Of a stretch of DNA of 64,000 nucleotides, positions 37,017-48,941 are shown piece by piece. The notes under the pieces are model-generated. The model was given only the letters and a program-made list of their open reading frames with translations. It searched no databases and was not told the DNA's origin. A program made the translations under genes and the position numbers. This stretch comes from Zhengitettix transpicula (taxonomy: Eukaryota; Arthropoda; Insecta; Orthoptera; Tetrigidae), in assembly GCA_037074705.1 (NCBI GenBank), contig CM073590.1:207682746-207746745 (forward strand). The letters run 5' to 3'. Numbering within the stretch: position 1 is the stretch's first letter; the number at the start of each line of letters is the position of its first letter.

Positions 37017-38749
37017 TTGTAAATTTATGTAAACAAGAACCAATTAATAATTCCGAATTGTAAAACATAACTGTTCAAAATTCCGCACGTGGAATTCAAA
37101 TGAATCTGCGTCACCAACAGAGAAAAATATCTGTTTGGCTTAAATATCACTCCAGAAGAAAAATAATAACGAATAATCGTAAACCCGAAGTGTCTTCTAT
37201 ATTGTGTAGAGTTGAGGTAATTTGAGTTGTGGGGGAAAATATTTTTTAAGTTACACAATAAAGAAGAAATAAATACATTTGTTGGATAATTTTTCCCATA
37301 TTAAATGAGATCCGTTGTTCACAGGTTTTCACTGCAGTTTAATATAATTGAGGCATGGTAGAGGCTTCAACGGCTGAGGAAGGTGATTTGTTTTGAAGGA
37401 TGTGTCCAATTTGAGTAAAGGTGAATTCAAATAGAAACGAGAAAATGAATAAGACTTAATTCAAAACAAAAAAAAATTATTCGATCTTTTTTTTGCTACG
37501 GTTGCAGGGCCTTGGCACTGTTATGGTATTGGTGGAAAATAAGTTAAACGAGAATGGGAAAAAAATACCAATAACTAGGTCGTTAACATTCTGGTGGAAG
37601 TCTGTGATATTATACAGAAAATCCTTGGCAAAATATCATTATTTAATGGTGTCCCGTCATCTCCATATTAAATTTAGCAAAGATCCTCTTGTGTATTTTA
37701 TGAAACCATTAGGTTGATACCAATTAGAGCAGTTAAATATCTAATTATATAACGTACATATAGAGCTACATGTGTTGAGGACCTTGTGTCTTCTAAGAAC
37801 TTGATCTATTTATGTAAATTTGTGAAGATTTTCGCACACACCGATTATAAATTAATCATATAAGTTTCCCAGACTTGTAGACGTAGGGTTTCAGTACATA
37901 ACTGTATCCATCTAGGGGCCGAACTTTAAATAATTCCTTCGTATACCAAAAAGTATACAGAACTCGTAAAATTTTTCACGAAGACACTCTTCATTTCTCT
38001 CTATATCGCAACTTCCATATTTCTTTGTGCATTTTCCATTTTCCCTTGAACTTTACAAAATGACAATGAGATCGAGTGAATTCGTCGATTGTGTTCGAAC
38101 GGCATTTCAGAATTAATTATCATTGAATTCCAAATGCTCTTAGTTCAAGTATTATTCATAATTGAGAAACTGTGAATTTAGTTACACATATTGATCTAAT
38201 TTTTCTTATGTTGGGCCTTCGAAATAATAAACGTTTTGTGCATTATAATTATTTTATTAAAGCAACTCGACAGTATTGTTCAATTATTGTATTACTTTAA
38301 ACAATTCATTGAAATTTCCAACGTTTTTATTTTAAAATTATAAATTATTTTCCCTTCAACCTCAAATAAGTTTGCGTAATATGGAATTGACTTGCCTAAC
38401 TGTTCTATTAAGTCATCATTAAGTCCTGTGTATTTTCTTAATATTTACTACTGCTTTTCACAACCTTCTACTCTTGAGTGATACATGTGCTACTGACATT
38501 TTAATTTTCTCGAATTATCATTCTAATGCAATAGCAAGAGTTATTCTGTATCTCACTACTTCACTTGTCCGCGAATTTATGCTGTATCCACTTCTGGCTA
38601 GTTCCCTTCGCTGGCTTAATTCCAGCCACATTTAAATATTACGTAAACAAGAATGGAAAACACTAACCGAAGTTGCAAGAAACCCGTCATGGGAACAAGA
38701 ATGTTTCACGTAAACAATAAATCATGGCAAGTCCACGTCCAACGTGTAA
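37017..38749. other. AT-rich sequence, nothing recognised
   Basis: No gene, RNA or known repeat is recognised. Confidence 0.45.
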
Positions 38750-39085
38750 TTAGGCTCCGCGTGGAACGATTTACATTTTTATTTTTTTGAATAGCTCCAA
38801 AAAGTTCGGAGCCAGTATTTGGGGGACGCTGTTTCCAAGATTTAATCGGGAAGAACCCGCATAAATACTGCGGTACGAAGAGCCCAGACGGATCTCTTCC
38901 CTTTCTCCTGGATGTGGTTTTGCGTAGAGGGAAAGTGGATTTAAAACACGCTTCGTGAAGGTGGGGAGCGTTGCTAGGCAACGCGTGGCGTCCAGGAATA
39001 GCAGACCTCCATTCATTCCTCAGGGCAGAGACCCGACACATGCCTATCAATACAACACCGTGTCAATGCTACCGCAGGAACGCTG
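38750..39085. promoter_or_regulatory. GC-rich island with RFX X-box-like palindrome
   Basis: The base composition is clearly GC-richer than on either side. GTTGCTAGGCAAC at 38970-38982 is a perfect odd palindrome fitting the RFX-family X-box (GTTGCY-N-RGCAAC type), which in animals drives ciliary genes. Overlapping 81- and 114-codon minus-strand frames have no known motif. This may be a promoter or first exon. The site is a direct observation; its function is inference. Confidence 0.35.
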
Positions 39086-41881
39086 GCTGGCTTTATTGGC
39101 GTTTTTTTTTTCCTCTTCTTGTTAGTCGTTTTTGTCGAGACCCGTTATATAAGCTAACAAGAAAGGATTGTATTAAATGAAACGTCGATTCACAACATTA
39201 ATTGAATTATCAATCACCAAATTTAAATTATGGTCTATGCAAACGTTTTTTAATTCATACATAAGTAAATAATTAGGCCAAGGATTATAGATATGAATGC
39301 AACGTAAAACAGAAATACTCTTTCACAAATATAGATATTTGTCCAATGTTTAATAAACTGCAACTTTCAGAGTTTATGACTGTTACAGTAATGTTGACAA
39401 TAATATAAATATTGAAATTCTGAATATATTTTTATGATTGTGTGTAAAATAATTAAAACTATGCCATAGAGACACACATGGGATCAATTATATTGCGTAT
39501 ACTGATCACGTCGTGATTAATATTTAAACTTTAAGCATCAACTGTTACATACTTATTTACTTTATCCGGCAATGTAAATTTATTACTGATGTTACAAGAC
39601 ATTTTATACGTAAGGAAATAGTTAATTTTTATTTAAGAGTTTGAACATTAATTTAAACTCATTGGTAGCCTTATTTTATCTATATAATCTATACAGTTGA
39701 CAGCACGATAATTTATATTTCTTTCTGTTATAGTATGAATATTAATATTATTAAGTTGATTTTAAGATTCTTTAGTTGCTCGTTAAGTTTGAAATATTTA
39801 ATAAACAGTTCGGCGGGCAGTTTTTTTTTGTGCTTTATTATTATATAATTACTAATATTTTTTTCTAGTAGGTTTTGTATTAATTATTAGTGCAACTATT
39901 TTGGTATTATTAATTATCGAGAACTACCGTTTATTTATTTAATTTCGTATGATGAAAATTATTCTGCTTTTAAAATTTGCTGACAATGGTGCGGTAGTAT
40001 TGATATTATTATTTTTCTGGCATTCCATTGTATTAGTAGTGTAGAAGAAAATATGAGAAAAGGGAGGAAGAACAAAGAAAAGAAATACATATAAGAAAGG
40101 AAAAATAATTTTCTAAAGAAAAACATCTCATTTTTTTAAAAAAATAGTTTTTAAAGAATATTTACATCAAAATTTTTATCGTTAATCTTTTTAAGTGGAA
40201 AGTGGTTGATAGAAAATGTATTTTTCACCGTGTTATTACATTTTAGCGTTTCAGTGCTTCAAGTTTTAAAAGTGTTGGTGTTAGACGAAGAACTTTTTGA
40301 ACAACCTTACCCATTTAAGTACTTCTACTTCGTCGTTTAATTAATCACGAAGGTACAATTCTTTGATGTAAACAATCAACTTAGAAACCTTTAACATGGA
40401 ATAAAGTAAATATACAACTAAATTTACGTAACTGCACTCATGTATTACAGTTCGATTTTCAATAAATTTACGTATTGTAAAACGTTTTTCTCTGTGATAA
40501 GAAATAAAGTCTAAACAGATCCATGCGTCATCTGGCGCCCTCTCCTGTAACTTTGATTCAAACCCACCATCACTTTCGTATCAAAAGGACATAAAATAAC
40601 ACGGTTATTGATCTTAATTCCACGTGTCGACGTCGGACAAAGCTTTCCGTAACATAGCATGGCGAAATAAAACCCCAGAGTCAATAAACCCATAAGACAT
40701 CTCTTTTATAGCCAGTAGCGAAGGTGATTAAAGAGGCGACAATATGGTTTTCAGAGTTATATTTGTCGATTATTCCGTGTTGTTTTAGTGGCCTTTGTGT
40801 TGTGCGCATTAGTCTCGGCGCATGGAGGGTGACTACAACCCTACTTCCTCGCAGGGGCTCAACAAAATGGAGAAACACCACTCCACGTGCCACAGATACA
40901 CACAAATAACAAGGCTCAAACTAAATTCGTATACATCCAAAACTGAACCGCGAACGACGGTTAATGTTCACGTAGCAAAAGGAACAATAGGGAGCGACAC
41001 ATTGTTGTTGAATATTTAAAAATTACTAATGTAATAAAATTGATCCTTAAAAATTATGTACTTCCATTGTCATTCATTGTGCATGGGATATCTCTCTGAC
41101 TTCTCCGTATTTATTTCAAGTATTCTATTGGTTATATTAAGAGAAAAAGGTGAAAATGAAACTGGCAGAATTATGTATAAAACAAAATGCATATTCGAAC
41201 CTTTCCATTTATGCTTTTACATGAAATCCGAAACGCAAATCAGTGAGACGTACAAATGTGATAGTTGCTTATTTAAGGCTGAACTAACAAATTCTTCCTT
41301 ATTGAAGTCAGACTGCTATCGATCTGGATTGATTCTTCTTCGCTCAATTCTACTTTCACTTTTATTACTATGCCTCAACTTCTCGATTCTATCCACATAC
41401 TTAATCGCTTATGGCATTTGTGAAATACCATTTTATAACGTTCCTAACTTCTCTCGAGTCACAACGCAAACTTTCTAATTATTGTAATTATAAGGCAGAA
41501 CATACGAGGGATAACCTAATTTTGAAATATATTGCTTCCCAAAGAGTCTAATATCAGACTGTAAACTTTCGTGATATATTCCGTCTGGCGGCTGCAATTT
41601 TCAGAAGTTGCATTAAGAACTTATTACGCATTAAGCGTCACAAATTTAAGCATAAAATTTCCTATTTTTTTCTATATCAATTTTTTGCTGTATTAAAATT
41701 TGAGGACATTAACCAAATTTGTTCCGCTTCCCCTCTTCCGATTGTTTATAAAATGCAACAAAATTTAATTCAATTCCTAATTACTTATTTATTTGTAGCA
41801 ATAAATCATTGTTTGGAGCATTATCTCAGCTATCGTTAACCATAGAAGGAGTAAAAAGGTTTTTTTTAACGTCTGTTTTGA
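39086..41881. other. AT-rich sequence with one longer unexplained frame
   Basis: No feature is recognised. A 140-codon plus-strand frame at 41056-41478 has two hydrophobic stretches and several Cys but no family I know. It has no homologous copy in the window and could be a chance opening. Confidence 0.35.
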
Positions 41882-41938
41882 ATTAATAAAACAATTGATG
41901 ACATTATACAGACACTTTTTATTTTTTATTTATATTCT

Positions 41939-41973
41939 GACGACGTTTCGATACCTTTTTGTATCTTCTTCGG
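41939..41973 (-). ncRNA. Hammerhead-like ribozyme motif (left arm)
   Basis: On the minus strand: CCGAAGA (41973-41967), stem II GATAC (41965-41961) paired with GTATC (41954-41950) across an A-rich loop, GAAAC (41949-41945), then GTCGTC (41944-41939). The only deviation from the conserved core is U4 to C in CUGANGA. Stem III would be a 2-bp AC/GU stem with GUC loop, as in Penelope-element hammerheads, and cleavage would follow the final C. Confidence 0.65.
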
Positions 41974-42183
41974 GTATTTTCCTACAGAGGAGGTATTTAC
42001 AATTGATTTGTTTTTATGTATAATTGTGAATTTCATAACTGGTTTCGTTTAGTTGTGCTAGTTTACTGTGTTAATTTGGTAAGTTGTTATTTCTTTTTGT
42101 GTACTTTAGCTTGCCTCTGCTTACTTTGTACAATTATACTATAAATCTAATCAATTGTAAATCCCTCCTCTGTAGGAAAATAC

Positions 42184-42218
42184 CTGAAGAAGATACAAAA
42201 AGGCATCATAACGTCGTC
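42184..42218 (+). ncRNA. Hammerhead-like ribozyme motif (right arm)
   Basis: CTGAAGA (42184-42190) fits CUGANGA perfectly. Stem II is GATAC (42192-42196) with GCATC (42203-42207), one wobble or mismatch. The GAAAC box is degraded to ATAAC, and GTCGTC follows. It is the mirror copy of the left-arm motif. Confidence 0.6.
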
Positions 42219-42555
42219 ATAATATAAATAAAAAATGTCTGTATAAGGTCATCAATCGTTTTATTATTTTATTCACAGAAGGAGTGATTTAAGCGAATAT
42301 AATCATGGATTAAAAATATTTGTTTACAGCCCTAAGATTTCATTTTCGTCTTTTGACATTATTAACATATATTCATTTAAAATAACTTGGTGAATATTAA
42401 AAACCATTCAGTATTACGACAGCATTTCTAAGGACGTTCCAAAATGTATCAGACATAAAATAAGTGATATATTTTACATATACTTACGGACCCCCTTCAT
42501 CTGAGATGATGCGTAACTAGTGTTACAATCAGCAATACGTCATTTCAATATATAT

Positions 42556-42718
42556 TGTAATAAACAAAATAAAAGTTAATTTTATTTATTACAAATTTGG
42601 CGCCCAACGTGGGTCAAGTTAATTTAAAGTTAATAATAATTAATTTGATTATTAAAAATTTGTGCTCCAACGTGGGGCTCATCTTAATTTAAAATCGAAT
42701 TAAATTATTTTGTTTATT

Positions 42719-42721
<3 letters not shown>
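42556..42721 (+). mobile_element. 166-bp LTR-derived mini-element with 17-bp TIRs and two PBS-like sites
   Basis: It starts TGTAATAAACAAAATAA and ends with the exact inverse TTATTTTGTTTATTACA, with ATAT sequence on both outer sides. Inside, TGGCGCCCAACGTGGGTC (42598-42615) matches the tRNA-Lys(1,2) primer-binding site at 17 of 18 positions. TGTGCTCCAACGTGGGGC (42661-42678) is a second, diverged copy 63 bp further. The PBS being present without gag/pol or a full LTR shows a severely reduced LTR-element derivative. Confidence 0.68.

Positions 42722-42754
<33 letters not shown>
42722..42754. repeat. (TA)n microsatellite
   Basis: TA tract that directly follows the mini-element; it is probably the remainder of the target microsatellite. 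Confidence 0.93.
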
Positions 42755-42755
<1 letters not shown>

Positions 42756-44207
42756 TGCAGAAATCAAGGTACTTTATACCATCACGTAAAATCGGTCAAT
42801 AACGAAACTGAAACTCAGAATCGCAGGAGTGATATATATTAACGTACACAGGCAATCATTAGTTAACTTTAAAAACAAAGTGAGCCAATAGCGACGCTTA
42901 ATACGCCCAATATATTAAGTTAATTGAAGAAATCATTAACAACTGTTATGTGGTCATTTTATCCATGGTTATTCGTGTAAAACCGTAAAAAAACTTAGTA
43001 TTTTGTCTACAAAATTAAGTTATAACATTGTAAAACGGAATGTTATAGGCCTAGAATTATATGAATGAACGCTTTAGATACTCGATGGTCTATAAGGGTA
43101 AACAGCATGCATGGTAAAATACGACAAACGTGAGACCTCCGACTCGAAGTTTTGAGAAATATATATTTATGATTGTAATACCCATTATGCATCATATATA
43201 TAAAAACACTTATTTTATGTCTAATTGTTTACGAGCCAACCTAAGAAATACGTTTCCATTATTCTCGATTGTTTTCAATTACCATATTTTTTTTATAAAT
43301 GAATATAACAAGCAAGTGGAAGGATTTTGAGATACGAAAAATAAATTTCTGGGACTGTATACAAAGTTTTTAATTTTCTGTAGAATAACCATTTCCATCA
43401 GTTGTTTTCAACGTTTGGTTCTCGTGTTAATACTAAAACATTAGTTGCACGAAATCTGAGCATTATACCTTGACCTCCAAATCAAATATTAATCATGTCG
43501 CGAACAAAACACGAGTATTTGTGGTTACCTGAGAAGCCGTGTTCACACACGAATATTGAACCAACGTATTTTCTGCAGCTCTAAATGTCTTAATGTATCT
43601 ACCGTATTTCTTGCAAGAGCCAGTACGTCTATACTGTAATTTTTTCTCTTTTTTTAATGTGAGTTGATGTTTCCAAGATAAGTCAAGACCAAATTTTTTT
43701 TAATGATATTAAGCAAGAAAATATCATAGTAACGGCAATAAAATAGGATTTTTTTAAAATTAATTTAATTGTATTAAGTATTATGGAAGTAAAAGTCAGT
43801 TGAATAAAATAAAAAATGCCAAAATACCTTAATTCAACAAAACAATGAACAACATATCACCAGAATAGCCCATTTGAAGTTGGTGAGAACAACTCAAAGA
43901 AGAAATTGAGATGAAAGACTTGCCGAGTGTTGAAATTTAGTGTGAAATGGAAATCGCTTATGTCGCAAAATTAAAGGTAAGTGGAGAAGTTCTGCAGGAA
44001 ATGACTCAGCAGGAATTTTCGAAGAGAAGATAATTTCAATGAAAATATATGTTATGGGTTTTATCCTGAAATGTGCGTATAAAATTAGGCCTATGGTAAA
44101 GCAGCTGAAGTATTTCTATAGTAATATTAACCAAACATTTAAAAAAGAATAGGAAAGATAGCCAATTCATACAAAAAAGTGATAATATAAATACCACACA
44201 ACGTTTC
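42755..44207. other. AT-rich sequence, nothing recognised
   Basis: No feature is recognised until about 44160, where the flank of the hammerhead-like repeat begins (AAGATAGCCAATTCATACAA, also seen in variant form at about 23215, 24150 and 56303). Confidence 0.45.
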
Positions 44208-44241
44208 TGGGATCCTCGTCCCTTTCCTCAGGTGCGAAGAA
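44208..44241 (-). ncRNA. Hammerhead-like ribozyme motif, Penelope type
   Basis: On the minus strand: CTGAGGA (44241-44235), stem II GGGA/TCCC (44232-44229 and 44222-44219), then GAAAC (44217-44213) and GTTGTG. All core positions CUGANGA...GAAA are kept. The predicted cleavage position after the short AC/GU stem is G instead of A, C or U, which would weaken cleavage. The surrounding 130 bp is a repeat also present at 24.2k (rearranged) and 56.3k. Confidence 0.65.
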
Positions 44242-44814
44242 GAGCCTAGAGTGACACAACTGCCCTTGTCAGTTCACAAAACTCAAAATTTTAAACATTT
44301 AATAAATGTTTATTTTTTCTCGTTTTAATGACAATGATTTATATATTTCACAATTCTCTATTTTTGTAATTGTACATTTTCTCATTTATGAAAGTAATTG
44401 TATATTTAACTTGTCCTATTTAATCTCCAGAGTTCAACCGAATATTTTTTAATATTATAGCTATTAAAGATCATTGATTTTCACAAAAAATACAACAATT
44501 TTATTTATATTATTATGTGTTCATTTTAAGAGAATTTTCTTCCAAGATTACGTCTATTGTTACACAATGCAAAACATTTCCTATCCAGTGACGATATTAT
44601 CACATTTAAATAACTTTCACGAGACTTCGAATGTATGTCTATAAGTTTTCTGTTTCGTTTTAATGTAATTGAGCGCCACTTGTGATTATTCAGTACCACA
44701 ATAAAATTATATTCTCAATGATATAGCCCAAGCGGAATATTTTGAGCAGTCGGCTCGAATATTCAACTTAATTCAAACATTAGATTTCTATGAAAGCTCA
44801 GCCATATAGGTCGG

Positions 44815-44920
44815 GAAATTGAATTAAAGGATAGGGATCGAAAAAATCCCGACGGAGTATTAAGCCGTAAACCCGGGTTCGATTCCCGATCCGGTCGAGA
44901 TTTTTCTTTATTTTAATGTC
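44815..44920 (+). repeat. tRNA-related SINE-family fragment
   Basis: GGTTCGATTCC at 44876-44886 is a perfect RNA polymerase III B box, inside ACCCGGGTTCGATTCCCGAT followed by CCGGTCGAGATTTTTCTT. It resembles the tRNA-like segment of the 24.0-25.0 kb repeats. No A box at tRNA spacing and no full cloverleaf could be drawn, so it is not a tRNA gene. Confidence 0.6.
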
Positions 44921-47275
44921 TTGTTATTAAAATAACAAATTTTTGTTAATGAACTTGAATAAATTTGATTAAAGATGTGAGAAACAGACATTTTATGTCG
45001 CAATATTATTGTGAAACCTCGTCATTTATCGTAAATATTTCCATATTGCACCAAAAAGTTCGTGTCTTAAAGAAAAGATAGGTTGGAAATATTCTCTGTT
45101 AATATATCGCGATATATATATTTTTTTTAACAATTTGCAAATAAATTGTTCGTCAGAAGCCTTATTTGTATATTCCTAAACAGCGACTTTCAGTTTCATG
45201 TTATAAAAGATGTTGGTTGTGACTTCTGCATGATTAATAAGCAGGCCATTGGAACTGCATTCTGGTGATGCACATCTACCTGATAAATTTAAATATTATT
45301 CATGCTTAATTAACAGAAATTTACCTGTTTCATATTTATTTATCTCTCAGTACTACTGTATTTTTAACATTGATTGTAATTTATTCGATCGCAATCTCTC
45401 GGATTAGTTATTGTTTTCTGAAATAATTCTCAGGTAAAAATAATTCTTTACAATTCAGACTTTCTGTGCAAAGTAGATAATTAAACTCTGTGAATTGACT
45501 GCAGTGCTGTGAATTTCCCCGCAGAAGTCCGATACTTCCTGGAATTCCAGAATGCATGTGCAGTGTTCGGCGAACCTCAGTATACGGAAAGTGTTACCTG
45601 CTGATCCCATTTAAACAGGCGGCGTACAATCCATTTATCAGGTTGGACCCGAGGGCAGAGTTAGAGCGTGAAATCGGCTTACAGAGAAACTAGGTCGACT
45701 CTAAGCTTTCGGGAGGGACGGGCCTGAAGTACTGTACAGCCTACCATATGCAGACTTCCCACGATCTCCCTGAGACGGCTGTACGAATCTCGAGAATCAC
45801 GTCTAATTCTTGGTGCTCGTGAGTCCTCGATCGCTGTGGCTTCGAAGTCGCGTCAGATACACTTTACCATTTTAGCTTAATAACATCATTATGGGTTTAG
45901 TGTCAGTAAATTGGCTTGGCAGCTAACATGCAATTGCTCTTCTCGTTTCGATCTGAGGATGTCTCATGATGCATTCCAGAAGTCAGCACTAAAATTCAGA
46001 GTGAAAATCTTCAATTTCATTAGTAATAAAAGTAAAATTAAAAAAATAAGTAAACAGAAGGCCTAATAGAATAAAATTAAATATCCAAGTACGTTAAAGT
46101 ACATGAATTTTTCCACATATCTTCAAAAACCTTTAATTTCGCTGGAATGGTGACGATCCAACGTTAAAAATGAATTATGCCTAGATCAATTCAAATAAAA
46201 TCCCTAATTCGTTACTACAATTTCCATTTTTTTTCCTTCATGGTCTCCTTGAAATTTCATCAGGGATTGAATGTTCATCAATCTCCTATCTTGATTTTTC
46301 CCTTCGTTTTCATGAACGAGGCAAAATCCGGGAAGGTTTGTACGTATTAGCGGATATCGATACAACCATTTCATCGAACTAGATTATTCCTGGTAAAGCT
46401 ATTTCAATCCACAAATACAGCAGCAATAAGTCACCTGTGAATGCTTAATATTCAGTCAAACTAACTTTTTTATTTAATATTTTTTAAAAAAAGCTTTAAA
46501 TAATTTAAGGATCTAATTTTAATAAGGCTGATAATTTCTGTTAATACATTCAAAGCTCCAGATTTAAATCATTAACGAAGTAAAGCTCGTATACTTTCTA
46601 CAAGAGTTTATTTAATTTAGTAGTCGGAGCTTTCGAGTTTCACTATAATCATTTTTATATGCATAATTTTTAATATTTTTTAATAGGTGATATATTTCAT
46701 GTTAGTCGATAACATAGACCTGTTAATCAGTTAATATATCTGAATTCCTGGAACTTACTCGGAATTCCATAATTAGTTGTTAACTGTATAAAAGGTCCAC
46801 ATCATTCAGGATATCATTTTCGATATCGAATAAACATGGATATATCAGTTTACCTTAAAATGTTTATGCTTCGATGACGTTCCTGAACTTTAACAGCTCA
46901 TTGTGGAATATCGAATCAGGAATTACTATATATTAAATGATTAATCAGGTGTCTGTTATACAGGAACATAAAATATAGCATGCAGTCTTAAAAATGTATT
47001 TATTAAAAAATTAAATGGTAATTGGAAGATGATTATTGCGAAACCCGAAAGCTCTTTCGACTAATAAATCAAATTATAGGTTTTTATTTTGTGATTGATT
47101 TAAATGAATTAATAGAAAAAAACTTTAAATTCACTCCATGGTGATTAATTTAATTCTAAAAATGGACTTGTTATATATAAATAATTTTTTATTAAAATTG
47201 AATAGTGTTTTTTGGAACAGTGTACGTAGAGATAGTCAAAGTCTCATCTCCCATAATTATTTCACAGCGCGGTAA
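44921..47275. other. Unassigned, GC-richer patch at 45.5-45.9 kb
   Basis: AT-rich apart from 45500-45880, which is distinctly GC-richer but has no long reading frame or known repeat. It might be regulatory sequence or an untranslated exon. Nothing else is recognised. Confidence 0.35.
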
Positions 47276-47568
47276 CAAGGGAATGCTGCGTCCCCTCAGC
47301 AAACTCCTCTCCCGCTATCGGAAGGGCGTGGGACAAGTACCCAATGCCCGACCTACCTGATGCAGGTTTTTCTAGGGTTTTCCCTGCATTTCTTTAGGCG
47401 AATGCCGGTAGGATCCTTAAAATATAGCCCGGGGGCCCTAGTAACCCTTGGCTACCTTCCTCTACCCTTCCGCATCCCCCCTTTCAAATCCCTTACTCCT
47501 TACTATGCTATTAAAGGGGAGTTGCCGAATGTGGATCACCCTCAAGTAGCCTGTTGCCCTAAAAAAAA
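47276..47568 (+). repeat. SL element, 5'-truncated
   Basis: Starts abruptly at AAGGGAATGCTGCGTCCCC and runs through GGCGTGGGACAAGTACCCAA, GGCGAATGCCG(G)TAGGATC and CTATTAAAGGGGAGTTGCC to CCTGTTGCCCT plus eight A. The sharp 5' truncation with an intact 3' tail is typical of incomplete target-primed reverse transcription. The 76-codon frame is incidental. Confidence 0.9.
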
Positions 47569-48889
47569 TGTACTTGGTTTTATGAAATAGCAGATCCCGC
47601 TAAATAATTTGTATAGGTTGATGTAATACTATAATCGCAGATAATACAATAAAATGTCACTATATCTATTTCTTAAGAAACATTATTTATAATACATAAA
47701 TAAATTCCCACCCACGTTTACAAATTATCATAGCTTTTTTTTTGTAAACAAAAACAAAATTTAAACAAACAACTAACATTTACCCTCTCGCGATATGGCG
47801 TTTACTCTGTCAACATTTCACTCACGGGAATAATAATTCAGTATTTTCTTGGGTTCAACGTGAGAATTATATCCGAGCTTCGCATAAGTTTAAACATATA
47901 CAAGATGGAAGATACATTTATGCTCCATGAAATAAAATGTTCTACCACTTGTCCTCTCCTCTCTGAAGATCTACTCATAAAAGAAGTTTCATGAGGATTA
48001 AATTTATCATCTGTTACAAATTCGCATCCACAAATCAGCAACACAGCCTCTTGTTTAATATTTATCAGGAAGCCCGAAGCTTATAATTGTAATGTTAATT
48101 ATTAGGCGCAAAATAGGCGCTACGACTAAAATTTACCAATACAATATTGCGTTTCTTGCTACTGTTCAAAACTCATTGTCACTGGTATACGTATTTTACT
48201 TATAAATAAAATATATTTGAGATATACCGACCGTAATTTTTTTTTACGTATTTCTCGTAAGACATAACAAAGATATATTCATCCATCTGTTTTTTTTCTT
48301 CAGCTATCATCCTAGTACCAAAGTAAAACTTTATACAGCGCCCCAAATTCAATAAAGACTTACGTAAAAGTATATTCTGTAAGTAATTTCTTTTCACTGA
48401 TCTAATCGATGTAATAAATTATATTACATACGATTTAATACATTGAGGCGAGAAACAATCAAATAATTTTCCTCGTCACAAATACGACAATGAATGACAC
48501 TTCTGAACGGCATTGTGACAAGAAATTCCGAATAATAATCTTATTATTATAATTATGTATGCATACAAGTTAATCATGATATTGGATTAATGAAATAAGA
48601 GATACCTTTATAAATAATGACGGGATATTTCATTTTATAAACTGTATTACAATTTATTGCAATAAAAAAAGTCATACAGAGAAAATTACAAAGTTTGATT
48701 TATATAAAATATAAATAAATTTAACTTTCTCATTGATGGAGTATTAATAGGCTGACTGAACATCATGAAATATTATTCCGCATGCGAGTCTGAGTACTGC
48801 GAAAATTAAATTAAATTAAAATTACTCTTAGAGTAACATAAAAATAACATGGAATTATATTTTTCACATCAACATTGTTTAAAAGTAAG
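47569..48889. other. AT-rich sequence, nothing recognised
   Basis: No coding, RNA or repeat feature is recognised in 1.3 kb. Confidence 0.45.
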
Positions 48890-48890
48890 A

Positions 48891-48938
<48 letters not shown>
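48890..48938. repeat. (AC)n(AT)n compound microsatellite
   Basis: Nine AC units are followed by about 16 AT units that abut the start of an LTR. It is the apparent insertion target. Confidence 0.93.

Positions 48939-48941
<3 letters not shown>

Larger units (their letters stand above)
41882..42268. mobile_element. 387-bp foldback element with ~125-bp arms carrying hammerhead-like motifs
   Basis: The left arm 41882-42008 is repeated inverted at 42145-42268, with about 85-90 percent identity by eye. Each arm contains a hammerhead-like core: minus strand at 41939-41973 and plus strand at 42184-42218. Each arm therefore reads CYGAAGA, stem II GATAC/GTATC, then GAAAC (or ATAAC) and GTCGTC. The two arms differ at complementary places, so the ancestral arm probably had an intact core. 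There is no ORF. It may derive from Penelope-type terminal repeats. Confidence 0.8.

Noticed and set aside
44870..44900. Perfect B box suggesting a tRNA gene
   Set aside because: No A box at proper distance and no cloverleaf; the surrounding sequence is repeated at 24.0-25.0 kb.
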